Source: Prochlorococcus sp. AG-347-K18 (GTDB lineage: Bacteria > Cyanobacteriota > Cyanobacteriia > PCC-6307 > Cyanobiaceae). Taken from it: a stretch of DNA of 64,000 nucleotides. Both the position numbers and the translations under genes were made by a program. The stretch is from positions 26,677 through 90,676 of the forward strand of contig QCCF01000005.1 of assembly GCA_003281365.1 (NCBI GenBank), read 5' to 3'. The notes below the pieces were generated by a model that had not been told where the DNA came from, ran no database searches, and saw only the letters and a list, made by a program, of their open reading frames with translations. Of the stretch, positions 10,890-21,270 are shown piece by piece. The stretch's first letter is position 1. Every line of letters starts with the position of its first letter.

Positions 10890-11786
10890 TTATGGCAAAA
10901 GGTCATTAAGAGTTGATGATAAACCAAATTGTTTTTGCCAGCTAAAAATAGTATTTACAAGTAACATTGTTACTGTCATTGGTCCAACACCTCCTGGTAC
11001 TGGTGTGTAAGCAAATACTTTAGAAATTACATCTTCTAATAATACATCGCCACATAATCTGGTTTGATTTTTATCAGGACTTTTTAATCTATGTATTCCA
11101 ACATCAATTATTACTGCTCCATCTTTCACAAAACTCGAATTTACCAGATTGGGTTTTCCTGCTGCCGCAATTAGAATATCTGCTTCTCTACAGACTTTAT
11201 TTAAATGTAATGTTTTTGAATGAGTCATTGTTACCGTGCCATTTAGATTCAATAACATAAGCGATAGGGGTTTCCCTACAAGCAAACTTCTTCCAATAAC
11301 AACAATTTTCTTACCTTTAATTGAAATATTTTGAGATCTTAATAAATTAATAATTCCTGCAGGTGTGCATGATCTCATGCCAGGCTCATTTTTCACTAAT
11401 TTGCCGATATTTATCTCATTTAATCCATCTACATCTTTGCTTGGATTAATATGGCTGATCAGTTTTTGCTCATCAAACTTCTGTGGGATGGGAAGTTGTA
11501 GCAACATACCGTCAATATCCTTATCAGAATTTAGTTTGATTATTAATTGTTCAACTTCTTTTTGCTCTACAGAATCTTTTAGATGAAATACAAAGCTTTT
11601 TATTCCAATCCTTGAGCATGCTTTTTCTTTGTTATTAACGTAAACACCACTTGCAGGGTCTTCGCCTATTCTTATTACAGCTAAACCGGGAGCTCTTTTT
11701 GCAAATTTTTTATTAATAGAGATATAGTCATTTAATCTTTCTTCAATTTCAAGAGATAATTTTTTACCGTCTAATTTTAATGACAT
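10890..11786 (-). CDS. folD: Methylenetetrahydrofolate dehydrogenase / methenyl-THF cyclohydrolase
   Basis: This bifunctional enzyme interconverts 5,10-methylene-THF and 10-formyl-THF for purine and formyl-methionine synthesis. Signatures include [13 protein letters not shown], the dinucleotide-binding [17 protein letters not shown] and the C-terminal [16 protein letters not shown]. At 298 residues it is complete. It precedes crtE by 36 bases on the same strand, a possible co-transcription. Confidence 0.96.
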   Translation of the reverse strand: MSLKLDGKKLSLEIEERLNDYISINKKFAKRAPGLAVIRIGEDPASGVYVNNKEKACSRIGIKSFVFHLKDSVEQKEVEQLIIKLNSDKDIDGMLLQLPIPQKFDEQKLISHINPSKDVDGLNEINIGKLVKNEPGMRSCTPAGIINLLRSQNISIKGKKIVVIGRSLLVGKPLSLMLLNLNGTVTMTHSKTLHLNKVCREADILIAAAGKPNLVNSSFVKDGAVIIDVGIHRLKSPDKNQTRLCGDVLLEDVISKVFAYTPVPGGVGPMTVTMLLVNTIFSWQKQFGLSSTLNDLLP

Positions 11787-11860
11787 TTAGAAAAACTTCT
11801 CCTATTTACTCCTAGCATGCCTATAATTTTAAATTATTCAAATAGATTTATTTATATTCT

Positions 11861-13333
11861 GTGCAAAACATCACAACTAACTTAAAGAAATTGTTCTATC
11901 TTTGGCGGCGGAGTCAAGTTCCAGTAAAACAACCAATTAAAATTTCAAGAATAGATAATCTCATTATTTTTTTAGTATGCATTTTAATTTCAATAATTTC
12001 TTCTTATAAGCAACTTCTTATCTCACCTTTGAATATCGCAGATATTATTTCTTGGCTTTTGAACTTTAGTGAAATACTTATTGGCTCTGGAATTTTGATA
12101 TTAGTTTCAAAAAAAGAGAATCCTACAATTTCTTCAAGACAGATCTTCTTGATTATTTCTCTTCTTTTAGCAGTACAAGTTACGAAATTAGCATTAGCTT
12201 CAACAATAAGTCCATTGTCCATGATAATTCCACCCGCCTTAATAATATCTCAGGGAATGGGAAGCATAACAGCTTTAGCTTGGGTATCAATAGCAAGTTT
12301 TAGTTGGCCAGACCCAGAGGTAGCTATTAATAGTAATATATTTTTTATTTTATTAGTTTTCTCAACAGTAGTATCTCTACTTGGAGGAAGAATAAGAAGT
12401 AGAGCTCAGTTACTTCAACTATCATTTTTTGTACCCATAGGATCATTCTTGAGCCAATGGATATTGATTGGTAAAGATAAAATATCTCTTATTAATAATC
12501 AAGACTTTGTCTTATCTAATGGGAATATATTTTCTGACTCTTTGTTATTGGCAATAGTAATGCTTTTTACTATTTTACTTATTCCTATTTTTGAATCTAT
12601 ATTCGGATTATTAACAAAAGCAAGATTACTTGAATTGGCGGATAAGGAGAAACCTTTAATTAGAAGATTGTCTCTTGAAGCTCCTGGTACTTTTGAACAT
12701 ACGTTACTTATATGTGGTTTAGCAGAGGAAGCAACTAGAATGATTGGTGGTGATATAGATCTAATTAAAACTGGGGCGTTGTATCATGATGTTGGTAAAT
12801 TACATGCACCTAATTGGTTTATCGAAAATCAGGATGGTTCAAAAAATCCGCATGACGAATTAGATGATCCGATTAAAAGTGCTGAAGTATTGCAGGCGCA
12901 CGTGGATGAGGGATTAAAATTTGCGAGAAAAAATAGACTACCTAAACTGATAGCTAATTTTATTCCTGAACATCAGGGTACTCTAAAAATGGGATATTTT
13001 CTTCAAAAAGCTAAAGAAAAAAATCTCGACATCAATGAATATTATTTTAGATACAAAGGACCTATTCCTCAGTCAAAGGAAACAGCTATTTTAATGCTTG
13101 CTGATGGATGTGAAGCAGCACTAAGAGCTATGAATATTAATGCTTCTGATAAAGAAGCTCTGGAAACAATATCTAACATTATCTATTCGCGTCTCAAAGA
13201 TGGGCAATTAGATAATAGTAATTTATCGAAAGGAGAAATTTTTTTAATAAAAAGGGCATTCTTGAATGTATGGAAAAGAATTAGACATAGAAGAATTCAG
13301 TATCCAACCAGCAAGAATAATACTTTTTCTTAA
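11861..13333 (+). CDS. PgpH/YqfF-like multi-TM HD-domain phosphohydrolase
   Basis: The N-terminal ~230 residues contain about six hydrophobic helices. The C-terminal half is an HD phosphohydrolase domain with TFEHTLLICGLAEEAT near residue 278 and LYHDVGKLHAPNWF near 308. Bacterial relatives of the 7TMR-HD type degrade cyclic di-AMP, so nucleotide-second-messenger turnover at the membrane is the likely role; the large extracellular N-terminal domain of Firmicute PgpH is absent. The start is a GTG at 11861. It is divergent from folD with a 74-base spacer. Confidence 0.85.
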   Translation: MQNITTNLKKLFYLWRRSQVPVKQPIKISRIDNLIIFLVCILISIISSYKQLLISPLNIADIISWLLNFSEILIGSGILILVSKKENPTISSRQIFLIISLLLAVQVTKLALASTISPLSMIIPPALIISQGMGSITALAWVSIASFSWPDPEVAINSNIFFILLVFSTVVSLLGGRIRSRAQLLQLSFFVPIGSFLSQWILIGKDKISLINNQDFVLSNGNIFSDSLLLAIVMLFTILLIPIFESIFGLLTKARLLELADKEKPLIRRLSLEAPGTFEHTLLICGLAEEATRMIGGDIDLIKTGALYHDVGKLHAPNWFIENQDGSKNPHDELDDPIKSAEVLQAHVDEGLKFARKNRLPKLIANFIPEHQGTLKMGYFLQKAKEKNLDINEYYFRYKGPIPQSKETAILMLADGCEAALRAMNINASDKEALETISNIIYSRLKDGQLDNSNLSKGEIFLIKRAFLNVWKRIRHRRIQYPTSKNNTFS

Positions 13334-13347
13334 TTTCTTTTGATAAT

Positions 13348-13740
13348 TTATAATCTAATGCTTTTTCGATGTTTTGGATTGCACCAATATATAAGAGCTA
13401 ATGTACTTAATAATGTTGTTAAAAGAGTAAACCCACCAATTCCAAGAAGGTCCTTTATAGTTATCAATCTAATTATTGAATAAGGACCTGTCCCAGAAAT
13501 TACCATTGATAGAGATACTAGAGTTAGAGTTACTCCCCATTTTCTCTCTGCTAAAAGAGCTGCTGAAGAAACTATTCCGACTATTGCAGCAGGCCAACCA
13601 AGACTTATGGCAAGAGTAATATTTGCAACTTTTAGCGGAGGCCCATAACTTATTATTAATGCGATTATTGGAAGTGCAATTATATTGCTGATTAATCCAA
13701 CCCATGAAAGTGCCCAATATCCTAGTAACCTTTCTCTCAT
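13348..13740 (-). CDS. Conserved cyanobacterial membrane protein, four predicted TM helices
   Basis: The 130-residue product is almost entirely hydrophobic, with four segments near residues 8-30, 38-62, 70-88 and 98-118, and a basic C-terminus (PKHRKSIRL). I recognise no named domain. It is convergent with the HD-domain gene, with 14 bases between stops, and lies downstream of leuA on the same strand with an 81-base gap. The abundance of Gly and small residues in the helices suggests a packed helical bundle. Function is unknown. Confidence 0.6.
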   Translation of the reverse strand: MRERLLGYWALSWVGLISNIIALPIIALIISYGPPLKVANITLAISLGWPAAIVGIVSSAALLAERKWGVTLTLVSLSMVISGTGPYSIIRLITIKDLLGIGGFTLLTTLLSTLALIYWCNPKHRKSIRL

Positions 13741-13821
13741 TATTTACGGCTTTAAATATTAGATTAATCTACAATATTAGGAGACTCTTTTAAATGCTAC
13801 TTAATATTCCTAAGAAATAAT

Positions 13822-15465
13822 TTAATTTGTCTTATTAGATAGAAATGTGTTATTTGCATTTTCTAAATTATCAAATTGTGGGTGAATTGAATTTTTTTTC
13901 TGAGAAAAGACAAGCCTATTTAAAGCGTTAACGTAAGCATTCGCTGCAGCAACTACTACATCTGTATCGGCTGAATGTCCAGAATATATTTTATTATCCT
14001 TCCTTATTCTTATTGTTACTTCGCCTAAAGCATCAATTCCTTCTGTTACCGACTTAACAGAAAATTCAATTAATTCATTAGGAACTTTAGCTAATTTATT
14101 TAAAGCCTCGCATACAGCATCAACGGGGCCAGTGCCTATTGATACAGCAGTATCCTCAGTATTATCTTCTGTGTTTACGAGGGAAATGGTAGCAGTAGGT
14201 TTGGATGCGTTGCCGCAACTTACTTGTACAAGACTTAATTGAAATTTAGCTTCTGGGAGCTGAACTTGTTCACTAACAATTGCCTCTAAGTCTCGATCAG
14301 TAATTTCTCTTTTCCTGTCAGCTAAATCCTTAAAACGTGCAAAAGCATCATTTAAATCTTCTCGGCTTAAGTCATATCCCATTTCTTCTAATCTAGCTCT
14401 TACAGCACTTCTTCCACTTAGTTTTCCCAAAGATATTTTGTTGTCACTCAAACCAACAGTTTTTGCATCGATAATTTCGTAAGTTAGTCTATTTTTTAAA
14501 ACCCCATCCTGATGAATGCCTGACTCATGGGCAAAAGCGTTGGCTCCAACAATTGCTTTGTTGGGTTGAACAGTCATTCCAGTTAGGTTTGAAACGAGTC
14601 TAGAGGTTTTTGTTATCTCTTCTGTTCTTATAGCAGTAAGAGGAGTTGGAGAGTCTGGATTTCTTTTGAAAAAGCTATTAAAAAAACTTTTTCTAACATG
14701 TAATGCCATTACTAATTCTTCTAGAGAGGCATTTCCAGCTCTTTCGCCAATTCCATTGATTGTACATTCTAGTTGCCTTGCTCCATTTTTTACTGCCTCT
14801 AAAAAATTTGCAACTGCTAAACCTAAATCATTATGACCATGAACCGAGATTACCGCCTCATTAATATTTGGGACATTTTTATTTATATCTGCAACTAATT
14901 TGCCAAACTCACTAGGAGTAGTAAATCCTACAGTGTCAGGGATATTTATTGTTGTTGCTCCTGCTGAAATTGCTAATTGAATAACCTCGTATAAAAAATC
15001 AGGATCACTTCTTGAGGCATCTTCACAAGAAAACTCAATATCCTCTACTAATGTTTTTGCATAATTAACCATTTCTGGAACTATTTGAAGAACATCTTTT
15101 CTGGTCTTTTTTAGTTTATGTTTAAGATGAATATCACTTGTAGCAATAAAGGTATGTATTCTTTTCTTTGGGGCGGGGCTAACTGCTTCATAACATGCTT
15201 TTATGTCGCCTTTGGAGGCTCTAGCTAAACCACATATTATAGGTCCATTTTCTTTGCCTACAGAACTGGCAATTTTATTAACAGCTTTGAAATCTCCCGG
15301 ACTTGCAAAAGGAAACCCAGCCTCAATAACATCAACGCCTAATCTTGCTAATTGATGTGCGATGGCGAGCTTTTCTTCTAGATTTAGGCTGGCGCCAGGA
15401 GATTGCTCTCCATCTCGAAGAGTTGTATCAAAGATCAAAATTCTTTCAGGATCTTTGGACATCAA
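13822..15465 (-). CDS. leuA: 2-isopropylmalate synthase
   Basis: It condenses acetyl-CoA with 2-ketoisovalerate, the first committed step of leucine synthesis. The HMGL-like catalytic signature [15 protein letters not shown] is at residues ~13-27, and the metal-binding HGHNDLGLA near 207. [18 protein letters not shown] and a C-terminal regulatory region ([18 protein letters not shown], then [18 protein letters not shown]) support the feedback-inhibited long form. At 547 residues it is complete. Two strong palindromes occupy the divergent spacer immediately upstream. Confidence 0.96.
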   Translation of the reverse strand: MMSKDPERILIFDTTLRDGEQSPGASLNLEEKLAIAHQLARLGVDVIEAGFPFASPGDFKAVNKIASSVGKENGPIICGLARASKGDIKACYEAVSPAPKKRIHTFIATSDIHLKHKLKKTRKDVLQIVPEMVNYAKTLVEDIEFSCEDASRSDPDFLYEVIQLAISAGATTINIPDTVGFTTPSEFGKLVADINKNVPNINEAVISVHGHNDLGLAVANFLEAVKNGARQLECTINGIGERAGNASLEELVMALHVRKSFFNSFFKRNPDSPTPLTAIRTEEITKTSRLVSNLTGMTVQPNKAIVGANAFAHESGIHQDGVLKNRLTYEIIDAKTVGLSDNKISLGKLSGRSAVRARLEEMGYDLSREDLNDAFARFKDLADRKREITDRDLEAIVSEQVQLPEAKFQLSLVQVSCGNASKPTATISLVNTEDNTEDTAVSIGTGPVDAVCEALNKLAKVPNELIEFSVKSVTEGIDALGEVTIRIRKDNKIYSGHSADTDVVVAAANAYVNALNRLVFSQKKNSIHPQFDNLENANNTFLSNKTN

Positions 15466-15504
15466 AGAAAATCGTTTAATTTTATATTAAGCTAATAAAA
15501 AATT

Positions 15505-15536
15505 TTTGACTAGACTTTTTAAAAAATCTAGTCAAA
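15505..15536. promoter_or_regulatory. 32-bp near-perfect palindrome upstream of leuA
   Basis: The arms TTTGACTAGA and TCTAGTCAAA are exact inverse complements, and the centre TTTTT/AAAAA pairs as well, leaving one mismatch (15515 against 15526). The dyad lies 40-71 bases upstream of the leuA start in the divergent spacer with the GH57 gene. It could be an operator for a dimeric regulator or an RNA hairpin in the leuA leader. The structure is directly seen; the role is inference. Confidence 0.6.
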
Positions 15537-15561
15537 GAATTATTTCTTAATAACATTAGTT

Positions 15562-15590
15562 AAATTATTTGAAAAAAAATCAAATAATTT
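15562..15590. promoter_or_regulatory. Second inverted repeat in the leuA/GH57 spacer (11-bp stem, A7 loop)
   Basis: AAATTATTTGA (15562-15572) and TCAAATAATTT (15580-15590) are exact inverse complements around seven A residues. It lies 25 bases beyond the first palindrome and 92 bases before the forward start at 15682. Read in reverse, the loop gives a T-run inside the hairpin rather than after it, so it is not a standard terminator. Confidence 0.5.
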
Positions 15591-15681
15591 GGTAATTAAA
15601 GTATTCTTTAAAGATTAAAAATTTTCTTTTATGTAAGGTCGATTTTGATTTTATATAAATTCAGGCATAAATAATAAAAAT

Positions 15682-17265
15682 ATGAATGGGAAATACCCAA
15701 AAAATAATACTATAGGACAATTAGCAATAGTTTTACATGCTCATCTTCCATATGTAAGAAAAAATGAAAAAAACTCTTTAGAAGAAGATTGGTTATTTCA
15801 GGCGATTTTGGAATGCTACATACCATTACTTCAAGCAATAGAATCTTCTAAAAAAGAAAACCCTTCAAATACAAAACTTACAATTAGTTTGTCTCCAACT
15901 TTATTATCACTTCTAGATAATAAAAAGGTTCAGGAGACCTTTCCACGCTGGATAAAAACAAGGACTGATTTCTTAAATGAATTACCACAAAAAGAAAAAG
16001 ATGCATCAGCATTTTTAATGAAAAATCTCAAAATTATAGAATTATATTGGCAAGAATGTTCTGGAAAATTAATAGAGAAGTTTAGAGTTTTAAATCAATC
16101 TGGGAATTTAGATATTCTTACTTGTGCTGCTACACATGGATATTTACCAATTTTGAGGCAGAATCCAGAAACTGTCAAAGGACAAATCAATACAGCCATA
16201 AGGAACCATGAAATTATTTTTGGTACTAAGCCTTTAGGTATATGGTTACCTGAATGTGCATATTATGAAAATTTAGATGAAATGCTATTTAATTCTGGAA
16301 TTAGATATGCAATTTTAGATGGTCATGGGATTCTTAATGCTACTCCAAGACCTAGGTATGGAGTATATGCCCCAATCTGTTCAAATAAGGGTGTGGCTTT
16401 CTTCGGAAGAGATAGTGAATCAACCTTGCCTGTTTGGTCAGCTAAGGATGGATTCCCTGGTGACAAGGTTTATCGCGAATTTCATAAGGATTTGGGGTGG
16501 GAATTACCTTCTTCTGAACTCCAAAAAAAAGGTATTTCATCTAGGAGACCTTTGGGATTAAAATTTCATAAGATTACAGATGCAAACGTATCATTGGGGG
16601 AAAAGGAATTTTACTTAGAAAATGAAGCAATGAAGAAGGTTGAGGAACATGCTGAAGCTTATCTTTTAGCGAGATCTAAACAATTAAAAAATTTAACTTT
16701 ATCCTCTTCATTTAGTCCATTATTAATTGCTCCTTTTGATGCCGAATTGTTTGGTCATTGGTGGTATGAGGGACCTTTTTTTATTAAAAATATATTGAAG
16801 AACTCTAATAAATATTCAATTAGGTTTACAAATTTAAAAGAATTTTTAACTCAAAAGCCTAATCTTCAGGTTTGTGATCCATCTCCATCAAGCTGGGGGC
16901 AAGGTGGTTACCATCATTACTGGATAAATGATGCGAATGCGTGGATCGTTCCAGAGATAACAAAAGCAGGCTCAAATTTTGTAGAGTTATGTTCAAAAAA
17001 ATTCAATAGTGAATTTTCTAAAAGACTTTTTAAGCAAGCAGCAAGAGAATTACTTCTTTCTGAGTCATCAGATTGGAGTTTTATCCTAAGAGCTGGAACA
17101 ACTACTGAGCTTGCAAAAGAAAGGATAGAAAGACATTTATTTAGGTTTTGGAAACTAGTTGAAATGATTAAAAATCATAATAATGTTAATTTAAAATTTC
17201 TTGAAGATATTGAGGAAGAAGATAAAGTTTTCCCAGAAATTAATATTGATGATTGGCGAAAATAA
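15682..17265 (+). CDS. GH57-family glucan branching-type enzyme
   Basis: Glycoside hydrolase family 57 with the N-terminal catalytic motif HAHLPYVR (residues 19-26), putative nucleophile Glu191 in GIWLPECAYYEN, and acid/base Asp353 in APFDAELFGHWWYEGP. The C-terminal helical region with GQGGYHHYWINDANAWI is typical of the 1,4-alpha-glucan branching (AmyC/DUF1957) subgroup rather than amylases. It probably acts on glycogen in the cytoplasm. At 527 residues it is complete. It is divergent from leuA. Confidence 0.88.
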   Translation: MNGKYPKNNTIGQLAIVLHAHLPYVRKNEKNSLEEDWLFQAILECYIPLLQAIESSKKENPSNTKLTISLSPTLLSLLDNKKVQETFPRWIKTRTDFLNELPQKEKDASAFLMKNLKIIELYWQECSGKLIEKFRVLNQSGNLDILTCAATHGYLPILRQNPETVKGQINTAIRNHEIIFGTKPLGIWLPECAYYENLDEMLFNSGIRYAILDGHGILNATPRPRYGVYAPICSNKGVAFFGRDSESTLPVWSAKDGFPGDKVYREFHKDLGWELPSSELQKKGISSRRPLGLKFHKITDANVSLGEKEFYLENEAMKKVEEHAEAYLLARSKQLKNLTLSSSFSPLLIAPFDAELFGHWWYEGPFFIKNILKNSNKYSIRFTNLKEFLTQKPNLQVCDPSPSSWGQGGYHHYWINDANAWIVPEITKAGSNFVELCSKKFNSEFSKRLFKQAARELLLSESSDWSFILRAGTTTELAKERIERHLFRFWKLVEMIKNHNNVNLKFLEDIEEEDKVFPEINIDDWRK

Positions 17266-17269
17266 AATA

Positions 17270-18481
17270 CTAATTTAAATTAAGCATTCCAAGTTTTACT
17301 TTTAGAGGTGAATTTATAAACATCTTACTCATTACGTAAATTAGTTTTGGAAGAGGAAGTGTATTGGTTAGAAAACCTACCCATTCTTTGGTCGATAACT
17401 TAAAGAAATTTGTGAAAAAGCTTCTTAATCTACTTTCTTCAAAACTCATTAATCTTTGGAGACCATATTGGTAAAGCTTGTGTCTTTGCGTTAATTCATG
17501 AGGCCATAAGACGTTCCAGCCTTTTGTCGCTAATTCTAAAGAACTTAGTTGAGGCTCTTTTAGAAAGACTGCTAATTTTTGTGCAAGTAGTGGAGCCCTT
17601 CTTAATAAAGATCCGATCATATATCCTGATGCAGGATGTACCATACTTGCTGACCCTCCAAAACCAAGGACAAATTGTTTTTTATATGGGAGAGGTAAAT
17701 TCATTGGAAAAAGGCAATTTTCTTCATGAAAAATTTCACTTACCTTTATACCCTTATTATCAAGTCTCTTTAAAAGTCTTTTTTTTAGATTTTCATGCGA
17801 TAATGCTGGGAAACTAGCTAATGATGTTTCTTCCACAAAAAAGGTTTCATCTCCTAGATCCATTGCATAAAGAAAGGACGGAGATGATAACTTTTCTTCT
17901 TTGTTTAAATGATTTGGACGAAAATCCATTAACACAAATTGTTCCTTATTAACGGGAGGTGAAGAAAACTTTCCCACAATTCCATAAGCAGCTTGCTGTG
18001 CAATTTCATTTTTAACGGGTCTTTTTACAAAACTACTTTTATGACCACTTGCGTCAATAACTAACCTTGCCTTTATCTTTAAACCTGAGAAACAAATGAC
18101 TTCAGATAATTTGTTCTTCTCTGAAATATCTTTAGCCGTTTCATTCAACCATTCAATACCATTGCATTTTTTTAAAAGTTCATTTTGGAAGGCTTCCTGA
18201 TTTATTAATCCATAATCATAATTATGCTTTGTTGGAATATCCCCCTTTCTATTTTCCCCGTTTCCAAAAAAACTTACTGTTTCGCACCATCGGTGAGATA
18301 ACAAAGACTCTAACCCTAATTCTTCTAATTCAGATGCCCATATGCCATATGTATTCTCCCATTTTTCACTAGGAGATTTTGTTGATATTCCCTTTATGTT
18401 TAGATCTTGCTTTGCCAATTCAGAGGCCAAGCATAATGCTGCAGGTCCGGATCCTAGAATTAAAATATCAAGTATTTCCAT
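17270..18481 (-). CDS. crtL: Lycopene cyclase, CrtL family (beta type likely)
   Basis: It cyclises lycopene ends to make beta- (or epsilon-) ionone rings for zeaxanthin and alpha/beta-carotene. The FAD/NAD-binding motif LGSGPAALCLASELA is at residues ~7-21. Further family motifs are WENTYGIWASELEEL, VIDASGHKS and GFGGSASMVHPASGYMIG. At 403 residues it is complete. Prochlorococcus carries two such enzymes; adjacency to gyrA suggests the beta-cyclase, but I cannot separate beta from epsilon by eye. It lies 24 bases downstream of gyrA on the same strand. Confidence 0.88.
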   Translation of the reverse strand: MEILDILILGSGPAALCLASELAKQDLNIKGISTKSPSEKWENTYGIWASELEELGLESLLSHRWCETVSFFGNGENRKGDIPTKHNYDYGLINQEAFQNELLKKCNGIEWLNETAKDISEKNKLSEVICFSGLKIKARLVIDASGHKSSFVKRPVKNEIAQQAAYGIVGKFSSPPVNKEQFVLMDFRPNHLNKEEKLSSPSFLYAMDLGDETFFVEETSLASFPALSHENLKKRLLKRLDNKGIKVSEIFHEENCLFPMNLPLPYKKQFVLGFGGSASMVHPASGYMIGSLLRRAPLLAQKLAVFLKEPQLSSLELATKGWNVLWPHELTQRHKLYQYGLQRLMSFEESRLRSFFTNFFKLSTKEWVGFLTNTLPLPKLIYVMSKMFINSPLKVKLGMLNLN

Positions 18482-18505
18482 GTTATTTAATTAATCATTA
18501 GTCTT

Positions 18506-21103
18506 TTAATTTTTTTCCTTTAAACTAATTTCTTCTTTTTCCTCTGTTTGTTCATGAGGAACTAATACCACTTCTGATAAATGATCGCCCTCATCTAATT
18601 TTTGCAATTTTACTCCAGTAGCTGCTCTAGATTGCTGAGAAATTTTATCTGCGTTAGTTCTAACTATTACCCCTTTTTCGGTAACAAAAAGTAATTCTTC
18701 TCCTTCACCAAGGACTTTTAAACAAACAAGCACATCATTCTTAATTCTGAATTTTATAGCTCTCAAACCCATTCCTGCTCTTTTTTGTAATCGAAACTGA
18801 GTTACCGGTACTCTCTTTCCTAGTCCAAATGCACTAGCTATTAATACCCAAGGACCATGTGAAGAGTTAACCTCAAGATTATCATCAACTTCTTTAAGGT
18901 TTTCCTCAATTTTAGCTAATTGATCAACTAAATCAGATGTCAAAACATCCATAGAGACAAGATTATCTCCTTCTCTAAGGTTCATCGATTTAACACCTCT
19001 TGCTGTCCTACCTAGTGGCCTTAATTCATTTTTATCTAGTCTGAAATGAATCGCCATTCCTGTTCTTGATCCAATTAAAACACTATCACCTTCTTTTGAT
19101 AATCTCACCCATGTTAGTGCGTCGCCATCCTCAAGATTAATTGCTATTAATCCATTAGAGCGGATTTTTGAGAAGGCGGAAAGTGCTGTTCTTTTAATAA
19201 AGCCTGCCTTGGTAAGCATTAATAAATAACAATCATTATCAAAAGAATCTACCGCAACTAATGAAGTTATTTTTTCTTCTCTTGGGATTGGGAGAAGTTG
19301 AACTGAAGGAGTCCCTTTTGCTGTCCTACTACTCATGGGAACTCTATATGCAGGAAGAGCATAAGCCACCCCTCTATCACTGAAAAGTAAAAGAGTATCG
19401 TGGTCATTACAGCTTATAAATAATTTAACGTCATCATCTTCTTGGGTTTTTGTGCCAGCTTTACCCCTTGACCCACGACTGGTTGATTCAAACTCATTTA
19501 CAGGCATCCTTTTTAAATAGCCTGCTTCAGTTAATAAAACGACTGACCTATCATTAGCTATTAGATCAATATCATCTAAACCACCACCTAAATCAAGTAT
19601 TTCCGTTTTTCTGGGGGAAGAAAATCTTTCATCGATTTTATTAAGCTCCTCAAGAATAATTTCAAAAATTCTTTCTTTACTATTCAATATTCCTTTATAT
19701 TGGTTGATTTTTTGTGTTAATTCATCATGTTCAGCTTTGATTTTATCTGCCTCTAAAGCCGTTAACCTTCTTAATTGCATTTGTAAAATTGCGTCTGCCT
19801 GTATTGAAGATAAGGCATGGTCATTTTGTAACTTTTCCCTAGCTGAAATTGTATCTTTTGCTGATCTTATAAGATTGATAATTTCATCCATAGCATCTAA
19901 GGCTAATAAAAGTCCTATTACAATGTGATCTCTTTCTTCAGCCTTTTTTAATAAAAATCCTGTTCTTCTTCTTATCGTCTCTACTCTAAAATCTAAAAAT
20001 ACATCTAACATTTTTCGAAGTGAAAGAGTTGTGGGTTCTCCTTTTACTAAAGCCAAAATATTTGCACTAAAGTTATTTTGTAGAGGGGTTAGCTTGAATA
20101 GATTATTTAAAACAACTTGTGGATATGCGTCCCTTTTAAGCTCAATAACAATTCTCATTCCATCGCGATCACTTTCATCTCTAATATCAGAAATACCCTC
20201 TAATTTTTTATCATTAACCAATTCTGCAATTCTCTCTATCAATGCTGCTTTGTTTGTTTGAAAAGGGAGTTCTGTTATTATTATTGCATCTTTTTCTGCC
20301 CTACCAGCTGATTTAATTTGCTCAATATTTGCTACCCCTCTCATAGTTATTGAACCTCTACCTGTCTTGAAAGTATCTCTTATACCGTCTCTTCCCAAAA
20401 TTTGACCACCAGTGGGAAAATCTGGACCTTTAATAAGTTCAAAAAGTTCTCTATCTTCAATTGAAGAATTTTTGATAATGGATCTTAGACCATTTATTAA
20501 TTCTCCTAGGTTATGAGGTGGAATATTAGTTGCCATTCCTACTGCTATTCCAGATGATCCATTTAAAAGTAATTGAGGGATTCTTGCAGGTAAAACCGTT
20601 GGCTCTTGTTGAGAACCGTCAAAATTATCAGCGAAATCTACAGTTTCAGATTCAATGTCTTCCAGTAAACTTTCATCAGTAAGAGACTGTAGACGAGATT
20701 CTGTATATCTCATTGCTGCTGGAGGGTCGTTATCTACAGAACCAAAATTTCCATGACCATCTATAAGAGGCATTCTCATAGAAAAATCTTGAGCCATTCT
20801 AACCAAAGCATCATATACAGCAGTATCACCATGGGGGTGGTACTTACCAAGTACTTCTCCAACAACCCTCGCACATTTCCTGTAAGGTCTAGCGCTAGTT
20901 AATCCAAGTTCATACATCGCATAAAGAATTCTTCTATGAACAGGTTTTAATCCATCCCTCGCATCTGGAAGCGCACGACCAACTATAACGCTCATTGCAT
21001 ACTCTAGATATGAGCGAGACATCTCATTTCTCAAATCGGTCTGAATAATTCGGTCGTTATCTTCGCTTAGTCCAGAATTTCCGGAATCTTCAATATCAGA
21101 CAT
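18506..21103 (-). CDS. gyrA: DNA gyrase/topoisomerase IV subunit A
   Basis: Type II topoisomerase breakage-reunion subunit. The catalytic Tyr133 sits in [10 protein letters not shown], the quinolone-determining segment is [13 protein letters not shown] (residues 87-99), and [20 protein letters not shown] is near the N-terminus. The C-terminal beta-pinwheel follows. The canonical GyrA box QRRGGKG is not seen; its place near residues 536-545 holds SRGSRGKAG, so supercoiling versus decatenation specificity is less certain than usual. At 865 residues it is full length. Confidence 0.92.
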   Translation of the reverse strand: MSDIEDSGNSGLSEDNDRIIQTDLRNEMSRSYLEYAMSVIVGRALPDARDGLKPVHRRILYAMYELGLTSARPYRKCARVVGEVLGKYHPHGDTAVYDALVRMAQDFSMRMPLIDGHGNFGSVDNDPPAAMRYTESRLQSLTDESLLEDIESETVDFADNFDGSQQEPTVLPARIPQLLLNGSSGIAVGMATNIPPHNLGELINGLRSIIKNSSIEDRELFELIKGPDFPTGGQILGRDGIRDTFKTGRGSITMRGVANIEQIKSAGRAEKDAIIITELPFQTNKAALIERIAELVNDKKLEGISDIRDESDRDGMRIVIELKRDAYPQVVLNNLFKLTPLQNNFSANILALVKGEPTTLSLRKMLDVFLDFRVETIRRRTGFLLKKAEERDHIVIGLLLALDAMDEIINLIRSAKDTISAREKLQNDHALSSIQADAILQMQLRRLTALEADKIKAEHDELTQKINQYKGILNSKERIFEIILEELNKIDERFSSPRKTEILDLGGGLDDIDLIANDRSVVLLTEAGYLKRMPVNEFESTSRGSRGKAGTKTQEDDDVKLFISCNDHDTLLLFSDRGVAYALPAYRVPMSSRTAKGTPSVQLLPIPREEKITSLVAVDSFDNDCYLLMLTKAGFIKRTALSAFSKIRSNGLIAINLEDGDALTWVRLSKEGDSVLIGSRTGMAIHFRLDKNELRPLGRTARGVKSMNLREGDNLVSMDVLTSDLVDQLAKIEENLKEVDDNLEVNSSHGPWVLIASAFGLGKRVPVTQFRLQKRAGMGLRAIKFRIKNDVLVCLKVLGEGEELLFVTEKGVIVRTNADKISQQSRAATGVKLQKLDEGDHLSEVVLVPHEQTEEKEEISLKEKN

Positions 21104-21270
21104 ACAAAAAACCTTTCTTTAATAATAATCGCTGATTGCCACAATGAATAAAAAAAAAGTTACATTTAATTCCCAAATACTCACATTTACACACAAATTA
21201 AAAGAAAACCTGTTGTTTTTGAATAAACCTTGGCTTATTACCCCTTTAGTTGTTAATTTAATCAGAATAA

